Assembly: GCA_028571685.1 (NCBI GenBank) | Contig: CM053143.1 | Location: 191,001-255,000 of the forward strand | Length of the DNA: 64,000 nucleotides | Direction of reading: 5' to 3' | DNA from: Heterohyrax brucei | Lineage: Eukaryota > Chordata > Mammalia > Hyracoidea > Procaviidae | Shown: piece by piece, positions 1 through 11,835 of the stretch | Layout: each line of letters begins with the position of its first letter | Position numbering within the stretch: the first letter of the stretch is position 1 | The notes under the pieces: generated by a model | What the model saw: only the letters and a program-made list of their open reading frames with translations | Told to the model about the DNA's origin: nothing | Database searches by the model: none | Made by a program: the position numbers and the translations under genes

Positions 1-655
1 CACTGCTGGTAGAATGCAAAACAGTACAGCTGCTTTAGAAAGCAATTTGGCACTTTCTTAAAAAGCTAGAAACAGAAGATGTGAGGAAAAATTAGCCCAG
101 GAGACAGAGGGCCCATACAAATAGGAGACTGCATGAGCACAAGACCAGCAGAACCGGATGTTGTCTGGCCACCACCAAAGGCAGCCGTGATGTGGCACAC
201 AGTATTGAGTTCCTGATGTAGCCATGAGCAAAAGAGGTGTGAAGTTCAAGAACTCTACTAAAAGACCAGAACTGATGGTCTGACAGCCTAGAGGGTTCTA
301 TGGGAACATGGTCCCTAGACTTGCTGCTGGCCCTGAAGGGAAACCAGTACTGAGGGTCAACTCTTCAGACAAGAATGGACTGGACCTGGGGACACAGTGT
401 GAGCATGTGGTGTGTGTACTTTATGGTTTTATACATTATAGGATAGGAGGCTGTCCTACTGATTTCTTTCTAGGTTGGACAGAAAAAGTTGGAGAAGAGG
501 GGACAGTTGTTTGTTAAGAGGACATTAGAAGTAAAGAGTGAAAAGGAGGAGTGTGCTGTTACAGGGTGAGGAGAACAGATAGAGTTGCAGATAGGCAGGC
601 GTGCAAAAACGATCTGGATTGTATAATTTCACTTAATCATAATAGAAAAAAACTT
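1..655 (+). mobile_element. L1 3' end (ORF2 tail joined to 3' UTR)
   Basis: The first ~78 bases read like the L1 ORF2 stretch encoding the 'LHCWW..VQPLW' region (CACTGCTGGTAGAATGCAAA). From ~85 the sequence jumps into a 3' UTR that is clearly shared with 53126-53798 and 62405-62885 (for example AGCCCAGGAGACAGA and the GGACACAGTGTGAGC region). It ends in an A-rich tail near 640-655 (ATCATAATAGAAAAAAA). The direct join implies an internal deletion between ORF2 and the 3' UTR. The element is cut by the window edge. No coding capacity remains. Confidence 0.75.
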
Positions 656-3176
656 CACTGCAATCTTACAATGTGGATAAACTGATTATTAGAGAACTAA
701 AAACTTAAACACTTATTGAACACCTCTATGTACTTAGCATAGCATTTGGTTTGTCTTTATTGTCTACCCATGCATCCACTCACCACCCACGTAGCCATCC
801 ATCCAAGAAATGTATTTTATTATCTGCATGTACTAGTCACAATTTTGACACTGTTTGCAGCATCTTTTTTTTTTCTACTAATGCTGACACTGAAGCTCAA
901 CAAGTAAGTAACTTACTCAAAGAAACATACTATATGGCAGATCTGTCATTGAATGCACCTGCTTGACCACTGACCAAGTTCTGTCCACCATACTACACAG
1001 ACTAATTAAAAAGAAATATGATACAGAGATGTTGGATAAGTGATATAAAGAAAACCAAGTTGTGAACTACTTCAAATTCTCCAGTGATAGATTTCTTGAC
1101 TGATCAGATATATTACAACTAGATCTGTGAGATTAGCATCAGCAGATTAATTACCATAACTTTGGTGAGAAAAATAAATCTATGGCATACGTGGTTTACA
1201 AAAATGATCCAAGGCACTTTTCTACCAAGAAAAAAAAAATTTCTGTGAAAAACGTTACTAAAACTCAGATCCACCAGTGAGCTTTTCACAGAAATATTTC
1301 TAAGATCATTCAATATTAGGAGAGAGCTCTCTGCCTTTTTTCAGTAATACTTTTTCTTAAAATAAGAAAACAGTGTACAGCCAATACATTTAAACTTAAT
1401 TAAACTTTATGGTTATTGATATGTAAATATTTTTGAATCCTAATTCTTAACTCTCTAAACAAGTAGATGATTAATCTCAAGCTATACTTTCTCAAATCAT
1501 TAGTACCAATGCCTCTTTCATTATATTTCAGTAAATTTTTCTCATTAATTGTTAGTTGAAACTTGTGACCTCTGAGTTCCAATAAAGTTTTAGTCAAAAA
1601 TGAACTAAACATATTTGGGGCTTATTTTTTGTTATTTTCATAATGCATAGGTATGTAGACATATATAAAACTCTGTCCTTTGTCTCTTCTCTGTCACTTT
1701 CTCCTTCTCCATGCCCTTTTTATATCCCTTCCTCCAGTTCCTGCTTCTCTCATTCTTCTTCATTTGAGCTTTCCTTACCCACTCCTTTTTTTCTATTTTT
1801 TAACTGCTGTTTATTCTTTCTTCCCCTCTCTTTTTAGACACAGGTTCATTTGAGAAATTTCTACTCTTATTCCCAGTACTACAATGTAGCAATACAATTA
1901 TTACTCAGACTTTCTCGAGTATTTTTATTCCCTAAAATAATTTTTTCTTGTACCTGAACACTGTTTTAACTCAGTACTGAAGTCACTCCTGAGATTCACT
2001 CTTCAGCTAAAGATAGGCCCATAAAACAAAATAAGATGACATGAGCACAACAACTCAGGGACAAGAATGAGAACACAGGAGAGTATAGGAAAACTGGTAA
2101 TGGGAAACTCAAGGTTAAGAAAGCGAGAATGTTGACACGTAGTGAGATAGGCAACCAATGTCAAAAAACGTGTGTACTGATTGTTGAGTGAGAAACTAAT
2201 TTTCTTTGTAAATATTCACCTAAAGTATTATTTTAAAACAAGTTTTTGTCTCTTTTAGTAAAGCAAAAGAAATCTCTTGTCAAAATTTCCAAAGATAAGA
2301 AACTCTTCTGAACACGAAACATCTTCATAATGGGTAAGAAATGACATGATTCGGTAAGCAGCAGGAGAGACAGGCAATACGGACAAAAATTATCTCTAAT
2401 TATTAACTGGCTTTATAAAGCCTGTTTCTCGGTTTGCTGGATTTTCAAATTGGTTCATGGTTTCAGAGTATAACCTTAGGGATCCTTGCAGAGCAAAAGG
2501 TAATGAGATACAGTCTTCCCAGGCAGTACTGGATCAAAGGGTAAGATCCACATTCCCCCCAAATTGACTTCAATGAAAAAGTTATACATACTTTATTCTT
2601 AACCTAATCATTTTATGAGGTTTGCTATACATAATTATAGTGTTTAATGTGATTATTTGAGTTGTTATCTAGTATCTCAAAGCTTGGTTCCCTTCAGAGC
2701 CATAATTTACATTTCAGGGTTTTTGGGTGATTAAGTAACATGTGTAAGTGGTCCAGCTAATTGCATGGCACAGTTATTTCTCCTTAAATATCAATGCTTG
2801 CATTGGTGGTGGTGATGACAATGATGATAAAAAGCCTAGTAATTCAAAGCTTTAATATACATATTATGTCTTCATGTAATAAACATTTTTTGTTCCAGTT
2901 TCAGATACTCAACATCCCCAGTATCTCTAACCGGATGCTCCTACTTATATGGATTCAAATTTATCCCCCCAATTTATAAACTTCTATCCCTCCTTCTAGA
3001 CATTTCCACCAATATCACCTACTCATCTGTACTCTCTTCCCTGCCTAGGCTGCTTTCCAGATTATAGTCTTTCTGTCTTGGCTGAATCACTCCCTTCTCA
3101 TATCACGTAGTCACTAAACTCTGCCTAGTTCACCTCTAGTGAAACGAGATTACTTACTGTGTGTTGCCTATTTGGT
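656..3176. other. Unassigned AT-rich intergenic DNA
   Basis: No gene, RNA or recognisable transposon could be supported. There is a pyrimidine-rich patch at about 1676-1835 and many short stop-bounded frames that look random. The base composition is typical of AT-rich gene-poor mammalian sequence. Confidence 0.5.
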
Positions 3177-3352
3177 GGAAATCCTTGTGGCCTAGTGGGT
3201 TAAGTGCTACACCTGCTAATCAAAGAGTCAGCAGTTCAAATCCACCAGGCACTTCTTGGAAACTTAATGAGGCAGTTCTACTCCGACCTCTAGGGTCGCT
3301 ATGAGTCAGACCCAGCTCAACGGTAGTGGGTTTGGTTCTTGGTTTTCTTGCT
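3177..3352 (+). mobile_element. AfroSINE copy
   Basis: A tRNA-like head carries an A-box-like stretch (GTGGCCTAGTGGGTTAAGTG) and a B-box-like stretch (CAGCAGTTCAAATCC). The body follows (CACTTCTTGGAAACT, GGCAGTTCTACTC), then the tail AGGGTCGCTATGAGTCAGA...GGTAGTGGGTTTGG. This order is repeated many times in the window and is the afrotherian SINE layout. The copy is essentially full length. Confidence 0.9.
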
Positions 3353-3589
3353 TGGTAGAAACTATGATAGTTATCTGATGTTTATAATTCTATTCAATCT
3401 CTTCAGAAGCTCCTCAGTTTATAGATGGAAAAAGTGGAGGTTCACAGAACTAGGAAGTGACAGGTTTTGTATTCAACTGAAACTTGCTTCCAAAGACTAC
3501 TCTTGCCACTAAGTCACATCACCCTGGTAAAAAATCTCTTCCTACCCTCCTTTCTTGTCCATTTCTACTTCAACTGTCCTGTGCCAGGC

Positions 3590-4260
3590 ATTTTTTCTTT
3601 TATGTGGCCTTCTACACCTTATGAGTGTCACTGCCTTTAGTCTTGTCTTGTAACAACCCCTGCTCTACAAAGCGGTTGCTGTAACATGCACATGACATTG
3701 TCATTCCCCTGCTTAATATCCTTTAGTGTCTCCCCAGTCACTATAGTGTCAAATCTGAACTCCACTGTATGGCATACGAGGCCTTTTATGATCTATCTCT
3801 TCACTTATTGTTAATCTACGCTGATTTACACCTGTCCAAAATTTATGCTGCAAAAAAATCTTCACTCCATGTGGTTCCCTAAATAAGTCACACTATTTCA
3901 GCCTCTTAGTTTTACATGTACCACTGACACTTTCTAAAATGTCTAATCTCTCCTCTCTGTCCTTCTCACATCAAGGAACTATCTCTTGCCTCTGGTGAGC
4001 GTCTCTCAAACCTGAATCTATACTAGAGTCATCTTCTATTAATTTGATGCCAAATGCCAAAAGACTATAACGTAAGTTTCTAAGATGGGATCTGATCTTC
4101 GCATTCTTTTTTTAAATGGTTTAGGAGATTCTTATGTGCTCTGATATTACTTTCCCTCCTTTTCCTTTTATCTGCTATCCTAACCTCTAACATTTGTCAC
4201 TTTTTGTTGTAATTCACTTATAAAATTTAACTCCTCAACTAGAACATGAACTTTGAGAAG
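3590..4260 (+). mobile_element. L2-like LINE 3' fragment
   Basis: The stretch CCTGCTTAATATCCTTTAGTG followed by a GTCAAATCTGAACTCC/ACGAGGCCTTTTATGATCT pattern resembles the classic L2 3' region ('cttcagtggctcccc... aaactcctt... ttcaaggccct'). It is strongly diverged, consistent with an ancient insertion. Borders are approximate. Confidence 0.55.
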
Positions 4261-4268
4261 GATTAAAA

Positions 4269-4296
4269 CCAAGCCAAGTGCCATCGAGTTGGATTG
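4269..4296 (-). mobile_element. Micro RTE/SINE tail fragment
   Basis: CAAGCCAAGTGCCATCGAG is the reverse complement of the SINE/RTE terminal tail (CTCGACGGCACTTGGCTTG). Only about 28 bp is present, without head or body. See 20359, 24799 and 27502 for the same kind of very short insertion. Confidence 0.6.
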
Positions 4297-4299
4297 AGA

Positions 4300-5372
4300 A
4301 CGATTGGGACCCTGTCATCTGTATTTGTAATACATGCGCCTACACACTGAATATTAGTTTAATTAATCTGCTGTGTTTTTTAGGAAACTTATTGTGCCAG
4401 GTACAAACCCCTGTGAAACTTGCCTTTGTGTAAGCATCCAATGATTTTTTTTGTCTCGTGTAAGATTCTTCAGTATATGAATAATATGACTTATCATGTG
4501 TGTCTAGAGATGATATTTATCTTGAATGATTGTCATTGATAAAGCAATAGAAAGCAAACCTTAAGAAAACTGAAGTGAAGTAATTGAACGAGTAAACTGA
4601 TTGGAAGTACCTACTTATTATCCATAGTTTCTGAACTTCATGTGAGGAAACTTACACCAGGATTTCTCCTCTCCTCCAATCTCTTCAGTGTGCCATGAGG
4701 TTTACCACTGCTGAAGTCTCAGAATTCAAGACAGTGTAGGGGCTGACCCCAGAGACATGCATTATTCATTAGCTTATTCTTTCATATTTTCATGCAAAGT
4801 TTATAATTACATATTAAGAAGCATGCTTCATATCAAGGATTCTTAAATGAAGAGCTTACAGTCTACTTCTGCCACTTTCAGTTTCTAAACTGAAAAAAAA
4901 ATCAATATTAATGTTGATTGAAGCACAGTTCTTACACTTAGTTGAGTACAATTTACATTTTAATCCATTTGATAGCATACTAAGTGGTTTGGAGTCTTCG
5001 ATAAGGATTGCAAATTCTGAATGCTTAATACGGAAATGCAAATTTCAAAGAGCAAAGTTCTGTATTTATTCTGAGCTTGCTAATTTTTTTTTTTTTTGGA
5101 AGTAGCTACTCTTAGTGTGAATGTGTTTTTTCCCCCAGCTTTGCTATACCTCAGAAAAGAAATATTCAAACACATTTCTAGTAGAGCCTTTTCATCTATG
5201 AACAAACAAAATCATAGTGGCTGAAGAAAATATCAAATATTCTACTGTGGAGTATGTCTGATAATTGGAAACATAATCTGCCACTGATTAAACTTTTTGG
5301 GGACAAAACCCCAACAAAATTATAACATAACTCTTGTGTTTTTTCAAATAATCCATAATACTTGTGTATTCT
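4300..5372. other. Unassigned intergenic DNA
   Basis: Nothing identifiable beyond a T-run at 5084-5098. No coding potential or transposon family was recognised. Confidence 0.45.
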
Positions 5373-5512
5373 AAAACCAAACCCACCCCATTGCCATCAA
5401 GTCGGGTCCAACTCATGGCAACCCTAGAGAACTATCCCCTTGAATTTCCAAGGAATGCCTGGCTGATTTGAATTGACAACAGTTTGGTTAGCAGAGGTGG
5501 CACTTAAAACAC
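5373..5512 (-). mobile_element. AfroSINE copy (first of tandem pair)
   Basis: Reverse-complement AfroSINE: tail first (ACCAAACCCACCCCATTGCC, TCCAACTCATGGCAACCC), then TTTCCAAGGAATGCCTGG, and the start of the head (TTTGGTTAGCAGAGGTGGCACTTAA). The head is truncated where the next copy begins. Confidence 0.85.
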
Positions 5513-5666
5513 TACAAAAACCAAACCAGTTGCTGTCAAATAGATTCGAAATCATAGTGACCCTACAGAATTGCCCCCACAGGTTTACAAGGAATGGCTG
5601 GTGGATTTTAACTGCCAAGCTTTTGGTTAACAGCCAACCTCTTAGCTACTGTACCACCAGGGCCCA
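5513..5666 (-). mobile_element. AfroSINE copy (second of tandem pair)
   Basis: A second reverse-complement copy follows directly: tail AAAAACCAAACCAGTTGCTG, body CAGAATTGCCCCCACAGG, and head TAGCTACTGTACCACCAGGG. The two same-orientation copies suggest insertion of one into the A-rich end of the other. Confidence 0.85.
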
Positions 5667-6050
5667 ACTTGAGTATTAATGATAATAGTTAAGGAAATGA
5701 TAATAATTAAGGGAAAAAAATTCTGACCGGCTAAGGTACCAGTGCTAGTGGTTATATATGTTTTAAATATGTGTTGCAATTAAGTAATCTCAAAAATTTT
5801 ACTGATAGTGATATTAGTCCCAAATTAAATATAATTAAAACAAAAAGCAAAGGCAAACTTGCTATTTATAGATGACCACAGTCATACTTTCTAAAATCTT
5901 CCTTTACTTCAGTCTTTTAATTTTACATTGTTAATATCATTTGCTTTTATATTGTAATTGTTTTCACTGCATAAAGTTGCACACACACAATTTTAAGAGC
6001 CATATTCAATGTCATCTTATATGTGACACTTTGCCCTTTTTCCCTATGTG

Positions 6051-6390
6051 TTGTTGTTGTTATTAGCTGCCATGGGGTGAGTCCCATGTCAATCCCATGC
6101 ACAACAGAGCAAAATGCAGCCCAGTCCTGTGCTATCTCCATGAAAATTTGGGTACTGGACTACTGTGATCCGTAGAGTTTTCGTTGGCTAATTTTGTAGT
6201 ACATCATCAGCTCTTTCTTCCTAGTTCATCTTAGTCTGGAACTTCCAGTGAAATCTGCTCAGCATCATAGCAACCAGCAAGTTTCACAGACAGAAAGGTG
6301 GTGGATGTACTTGAAGTGCTTTCACCAGGAATTAAAACTAGGTCACCTGCATGATGGAAGTGAATTCTACCACTGAACCATCAATTCCCT
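6051..6390 (-). mobile_element. Long tRNA-derived SINE (tRNA-Gly-like head)
   Basis: Begins TTGTTGTTGTTATTAGCTG (RTE-type tail reversed), then 'gtcccatgtcaat..' and a middle region (CTTCCTAGTTCATCTTAGTCTGGAACTT). It ends in a head whose complement resembles tRNA-Gly (AGAATTCCACTTCCAT..; on plus GTGAATTCTACCACTGAACCA). It is one of several copies of a ~340 bp SINE whose middle is shared with the 5' region of the RTE at 54655. Confidence 0.8.
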
Positions 6391-6674
6391 CTAAAACTCC
6401 CCACTATATAGAGTTAGAGTTTATTATTTCTTCCTTAACTTTTTTCTACCACTTAAATCATTGTTTAGGCTAGAAATCATTATCTGTGATCTAATTATTG
6501 GTTTACATGTATGTCTGCCCCTCTGAGTTTAAAGCTGTTTGAGGCTAAGTCCATGACTTGATCATTTTTGTACACTCAAAATTTGGAATCCAAATCCAAA
6601 TAATTAATATACTCAAATATTCTACAGTGATGTATGGTAGTATATCTCCCTCACATCTCTCAAAAAAAAAATTA

Positions 6675-7180
6675 TGAGTTGAATCATGCCACCTCAAAAT
6701 ATGTGTTGTAAATCATAAACTCCTACCTTGTGGATGTAACCCCACGTGGAGATAAAACTTTCTTTGTTATGTTAATGAGGGCAGGTCAGTGGGTATGTTT
6801 TAAGCCAAATACCTTTGGGGAAAAAAAGGTGATTAGGTATAGAGAATGAAGCACAAACAGACTGATGCCATGTGGTGATCACCATGGAACCAACGGAGGG
6901 AAATTGAAAGAGACAACAACTTTTCCCCAGAGTGGACAAGAAAGAAAGCTTTCCCTCAGAACCAGGACTCTGAATTTGGACTTTTAGCTTCTTGAACTGT
7001 GAGAAAATAAATTTCTGTTTAAGTCATCCAAATCAGAAAACCAAACCCACTGCCATCAAGTTGATTCTGACTCACGACAACCCAATAGGTCGGAGCAGAA
7101 CTGCCTCATAGAGTTTCCAAGGAGTGCCTGGTCATCCACTTGTGGTATTTCTGTTACACCAGCTGTAGGAGACTAAGACA
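6675..7180 (+). mobile_element. MaLR/MLT1-like LTR
   Basis: Starts TGAGTTGAATCATGCC and ends GTAGGAGACTAAGACA (TG...CA). Interior landmarks shared with 23838-24376, 25942-26430 and 37457-37922 are GTTAATGAGGGCAGG, GAATTTGGACTTTTAGCTTC and CTGTGAGAAAATAAATTTCTG (polyadenylation signal). These landmarks resemble MLT1-type LTRs of ERVL-MaLR. A SINE is inserted at 7031-7130. Confidence 0.7.
7031..7130 (-). mobile_element. 5'-truncated AfroSINE inside LTR
   Basis: Reverse-complement tail and body (AAACCCACTGCCATCAAG, GAGTTTCCAAGGAGTGCCTG) without the tRNA head. It is flanked by GTCATCCA at 7023-7030 and 7131-7138, a target-site duplication that restores the LTR when one copy is removed. Confidence 0.85.
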
Positions 7181-7329
7181 AAAGGCAATAAAGAAGGTGT
7201 TGCATGTTGTTTTTAATCTAGCTCCTCTAAAAGCCTGAGTTCTTTAATCCATTGCCAAAGCCCGTCACCCACAAAGACCTCTGTGAGCAAAGCTACAAGC
7301 CTGTGTGATGGCAGACAGATGCATCTCAC

Positions 7330-8053
7330 CCCTGACATATTTCTGGCTGTATATTTTTCATCATAATTAAACTCTCCTCAAAAATACCCCCTCACCTCCC
7401 TGCACAAGGACAAACGCCCAGCCCAGGAATGCCAGGGCTGACCCAGCCCTGCTGACTTCCCCCAACTGCACTTCCCCTCCATGTGAAAAGAATTATCCTT
7501 TTTAGAACAGTTTAAGAAAGGCATAGGGTGGGGGATGGTAGGTGTTTACTGTCCCTGCAGGAGGAGATAAAATAAAGAGCAAAGTAGAACCCTTCCTCCT
7601 GTACCTTTTAACCTTGAGGTATAAGTAGGGCTGATTGAGCTCGAGGCATAACTTTGTTTTCACTGTCAATTACACATCTGCCTCGGGCCATTATCTAGAA
7701 AGCCTTGACAATTAACAAGATCACGAGGTTTCAGTTTCAAGTTAGCTAATAGCTCGTGTGGTCGGGGGGCATGGTAAAAATCACATCACTTCAAGATCAA
7801 GAGGTTTCGGTTTCAAATTAGCCAATCACGAGGTTTTGGTTTCAAATTAGCCAATAGATTGTGTGGTCAGTGGGCAGGGTAAAACTCATGCCACTTTGAC
7901 TATAAAAACAATAAAGACAGACAGCTCTCACTCTTGGTCGGGCTGCCTTTAAACCAAAAAACTCTTTCCTGTCTCTCTCAATTCATTTCCCACTGACGCC
8001 TTCCCTCCCTCCGTGCGTGACCCTGAAAAGTTGTCGGGGCTGGCTCCCGGCAG
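7330..8053 (+). mobile_element. ERV LTR, solo-like
   Basis: The 3' half is LTR-like: TATA box (GACTATAAAAACA, ~7899), polyadenylation signal (ACAATAAAGACA, ~7909), a T/C-rich U5, and an end in GGCTCCCGGCA near 8053. No primer-binding site or retroviral reading frame follows, so it reads as a solo or truncated LTR. The U3 carries three related direct repeats around GAGGTTT(C/T)(A/G)GTTTCAA(G/A)TTAGC at ~7723, 7797 and 7828, each followed by a CCAAT-like or related AAT motif. The 5' border is uncertain. Confidence 0.65.
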
Positions 8054-8873
8054 TCCATCCAGAGCAAGTAATCTAATTTCCCTCAGAGACAGAAAGTAGC
8101 ACTGGCACTGTGGTCAGTAAATATACTAGAGTGACCACTGTGGTGCTGTATCTAATATGTTTAGCTATATTCCTAAAGTTGAATTCATCAAATCTCTCTG
8201 TGGAAAGCTGTGCAAATCCAAGACTGTTACTTCTCATAGGTCATGCTGTCTACAAAACACAAACTGCAATAGCATAAGTGGACTTCATTTCCCAGGAGAG
8301 AGCACAGTGTTGCCATAGCACAACCCTGGGTTCCTAACTTGGGTTTATTTATTTATTTATTTTGGCCGTGTAAATTTGTGGCTAAATAGAATCCAGTTTA
8401 TTGATAATAAGTTTGTGGTGCGCAAATTTAATGAATACTAATTCATGGGCTTAACAACTTATAATTAAATTACGGTACCTATTATATCCCAAGCTCTGTA
8501 AAGACACTGATAATACTGAACAGCTTTGCTCGTCTTCCTTGACAGTGAATGCCTTTTCTCTGTCTTCCTTCGGTTTACCTCTTGCCCTTCTTTAGTTATT
8601 TCTCTTGGGCCTTGCCTCAGCTCAGTTCCTTCTCCCAAGCTGAGTGGAATGAAATAATAACATTTTAATATATATTTCTGATCCTTTCAAGGGAAAATAA
8701 ATAATGAGTCAAACTGATGTATTATAAGATCACTGTTTCCCTTAATTTGTTTTGAAAATGAGGGTCTTACTCTAGACATACTAAAACTTATTGCAGCAAA
8801 CACAGATTCTGCCATGTTAGCCATCTGTGTAAGTATACAGTTAGTGATATTATCTGCAGTTACCAGACTGTGT
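8054..8873. other. Unassigned intergenic DNA
   Basis: Only a TTTA simple repeat at about 8344-8362 was seen. No gene or recognised repeat. Confidence 0.4.
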
Positions 8874-8925
8874 AGCCATGAGTCGGATCTGACTTGACGG
8901 CACTTGGCTGGCACTTGGCTTAAAC
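8874..8925 (+). mobile_element. Micro SINE/RTE tail
   Basis: AGCCATGAGTCGGATCTGAC, then TTGACGGCACTTGGCTGGCACTTGGCTT: the palindromic tail plus two reiterations of the CTTGGCT end unit, with no body. Tail-end reiteration is typical of RTE-mobilised 3' ends. Confidence 0.65.
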
Positions 8926-9159
8926 AAAAATTCAGTACACCGTAAGTGGTAACTCTTCTTCTTCCCCTTCTTCATCAACTACTAACCACTAATAAACTTT
9001 TGTCTTTGTACATGTTTGGTTGTTATGCTTAAATATTTTACAGTGATTTCATTGGTGAGCCAGTTTCTTTTCTTAGCAAAAGACTGTTTGCCAGTGTCCT
9101 CCTACGCCTTTCCTCCCAATTTTTTTCACTGGAATAAGAACTGAGCATAGTGCCTTAAC

Positions 9160-9212
9160 TCTCATGTTGTTGTTGTTGTTAGGTGCTGTCAAGTTGATTC
9201 TGACTCATGACT
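9160..9212 (-). mobile_element. SINE/RTE 3'-tail fragment
   Basis: TGTTGTTGTTGTTGTTAGGT followed by GCTGTCAAGTTGATTCTGAC is the reversed RTE-type tail with its trinucleotide end. Only the tail is present. Confidence 0.7.
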
Positions 9213-9339
9213 GTTGATAATTTTCCATGATAGGAAACATTTTTTCTTGATTTCTCTGTGAGAAATTTAATACTGAATTATAAAGCATGGGCTTCTTTAT
9301 CATTTAATAAATCAGTGTTTGCAATGTTTAAAAAAAGAA

Positions 9340-10005
9340 GGAAAATGTGTTAAAACAGAACCTACAGACCAGGAACAAATTTTTGGTTGTGACATAACAG
9401 ACAAGGATCTAGTCCTGAATCTGCAAAATACATCAACACCTCAAGAACTAAAAGACAAATAAGCCCAATTTAAAAATTGGTGAAGGATATGAATAGGTAT
9501 TTTAGCACATGAAGAAGTGCTTGCAGTCGTTAGCCATTAAAGAAACACAAGTCAGAACTATGATGAGACTCCATCTCACCCTGACAGCACTAGTACTAAC
9601 AAAAATAATATTACACATTGGAGTGGTTGCAGGGAGCCTGGAACTCATGCATGATTGTGTGAATGTGATGTGGTATAGCCACTATGGAAAACAATATGAT
9701 GCCTCCTTGAAAAACTAGAAACAGAAGTATCATACAGTTCAGCAATCTCACGTCTTCCTATACTCCAGGAAAATAAGAGCCATCAGACAAATAGACATAT
9801 GCACACTGATGTTCATTGTAGCACTGTTAACATTGGTGAAAAGATGGAAACAATCTAAGCATCCACCAAGAAATAAGTGAACCAAAAAATAATGGTATAT
9901 ACACACAATGGAATACTACACAATAAAGGAACAATGATGAATCCATGAAACATCTTACAACATATATGAATCTGGAGGGCATTATACTGAGAGAAATAAC
10001 TTTCC
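9340..10005 (+). mobile_element. L1 ORF2 3' fragment
   Basis: Diverged L1 ORF2 end: GCCATTAAAGAAACACAAGT, GAGACTCCATCTCACCCTG, then GTTCATTGTAGCACTGTTAA and ATGGAATACTACACAATAAA. These are hallmark L1 ORF2 3' strings. Translation is broken by several stops. It stops abruptly at ~10005 where a minus-strand L1 begins, with no poly-A between them. Confidence 0.85.
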
Positions 10006-10859
10006 TTATATTAAAATCTATTTTATCCGAGATTAGTATTGCCACCCCTCTTCTTCTTTGTGTGTTGTTAGCGTGATATATATTTGATTTTCCATTGTGT
10101 TCACGTCTTTGAGTCTAAGCTGTGTTTCTTGTCAGCAACATATGGATGGATCATGTCTTTTCATCGAAGCTGTCACTCTCTGCCCCTTTTTTGGAGCACT
10201 CAGCCCATTTACATTCAATGTAATTATTGATAGGTATGTGTTTAATGCTGTCATTTTGATGCCTTCATTTTTGTGTTGTTGATATTTTCTTTGTTTGTCT
10301 TAGTATTCTGTTCCAGTTCGTTTTTCTTTATGGGCTTACTTTTCATCTTTTTCAGTGTTGGCTTCATGCTTGTTGAGCACAAAGTTCTAGTTGGTTGATT
10401 GTTGCAACAAGATCTTCTGTTTCTTTACTGAACTTTTTTCTGGATGATCTGTCTATTACTGAAAGTGGAGTGTTGAACTCTCCTACTATTTTGTGGAGTG
10501 ATTTATCTCATTTTTCAATGTTGTCAATTTTGTTATGTTTCTTGTTTAGATATGTCATATTGTTAGTTTGCTTTGCAGCTGCCTCTTTGAATCCCCTTAA
10601 TGTGCTTAGTTTAAACCAGTTTTTAATTTCTGTATGTCTTCTTAATTTCCACTCCATCTGAAAGAGTTATAACTACTGTAACATATCCCTCTTTATATTG
10701 TGATGATGTCACATGTTTCATGTTAAAATCACTGGATCCCTTCTTTTAATATTTTAGCTTTGATTGAGCTTTGTGACTTCCCTAGCTGAATAGGATTCTG
10801 GATGCTGTGTTTTGTATTGCATCCTTAAGTATGCATTTGTTGTTTTTGTTTTTCTAAAC

Positions 10860-11700
10860 AAAGAGCTTCTTTGCCCAAAGCTTGGGCTTTGTTTTTACAC
10901 TATCTCTAAGCTTCTCTTTATCTGTAAATGTCTTAATTTCATCTTCATATCTGAGATACAATTTTACAGTTCTTCATTGGAACTTCTTCTTTTCCAAGGC
11001 TTTGTATGTGTCATTCCACTGCCTTCTTTCCAACTTGATTTCTGCTGAGAAATCAGACAAAAGCCTGCAGGGCTTCCCTTTTTATGTTAGTTTTGTTTTA
11101 AGTCCCACTGCATTTAAGAGTCTCTCCTTATGCTTAGTTTTTAAAGCCTGATGATTATATGTCTTGGTGTCTTTCTTTTGAGGTCTGGTTTTTGTGGCTC
11201 TTTCATAATTTCAAGGAAGTTTTCTGTCAGCAACTCTTCAACATTTTTTTCAGGAACTCCAGTTATTCATACATTATTCCTCTTAATAGGGCCCAACATG
11301 TTTGTTAAAGTTTTTTTTGTTTCTCTTATTTCTTTTCTCTGATTTTTACTCATAAATGCTGGTGTCAGTTGCTTTCTCTTTAAGCTCCCTAGTACTGCCT
11401 TCCAACTCCTCAATCCTCTTCTCTTGGCTTTGCATTGAATTGTCTAAATCTGTGAGTTTATTATTGATCTGCTAGGTTTCAGATCATTGATGTTCTAGCA
11501 GTTAGCATAGCTTGCTTTTTATTTTGTTCTGCCACCTTTTGTTTAATTTCTAGGAGGGCTGTATACATAATTCTTTCGCATTCTACCTCCAGTAATCTCA
11601 GAAAGGCTTCTTTATCTCTGAAACATTTTGATTCTTTATTTTGGGAGTTTTCCAGAGCCATGGTGTTCTGCTTCTTTAAACAGCTAGATATCGATTCCTG
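10860..11700 (-). pseudogene. L1 ORF1 remnant
   Basis: The L1 ORF1 protein is an RNA-binding chaperone that forms a coiled-coil trimer and coats L1 RNA. The N-terminal part survives at 11661-11479, with residues 'LLEIKQKVAEQN' matching the better copy at 28335-28757 ('LLEIKQNAAEQN'). The C-terminal domain is visible only as antisense similarity at about 11050-10860. Frameshifts and stops separate the pieces, so no functional product is expected. Confidence 0.75.
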
Positions 11701-11835
11701 TGGTCACACTATCAAGAAACTTTTCAGTTTCTATAGTGTTATACCAACTGGAGTTGTGGTGCAGTTCTAAGATGGGAATAAGGGCATCCCTAGATTTGGT
11801 TGCTAGCTGCCTCTGCATTCTCTAGTGTCTGGTCC

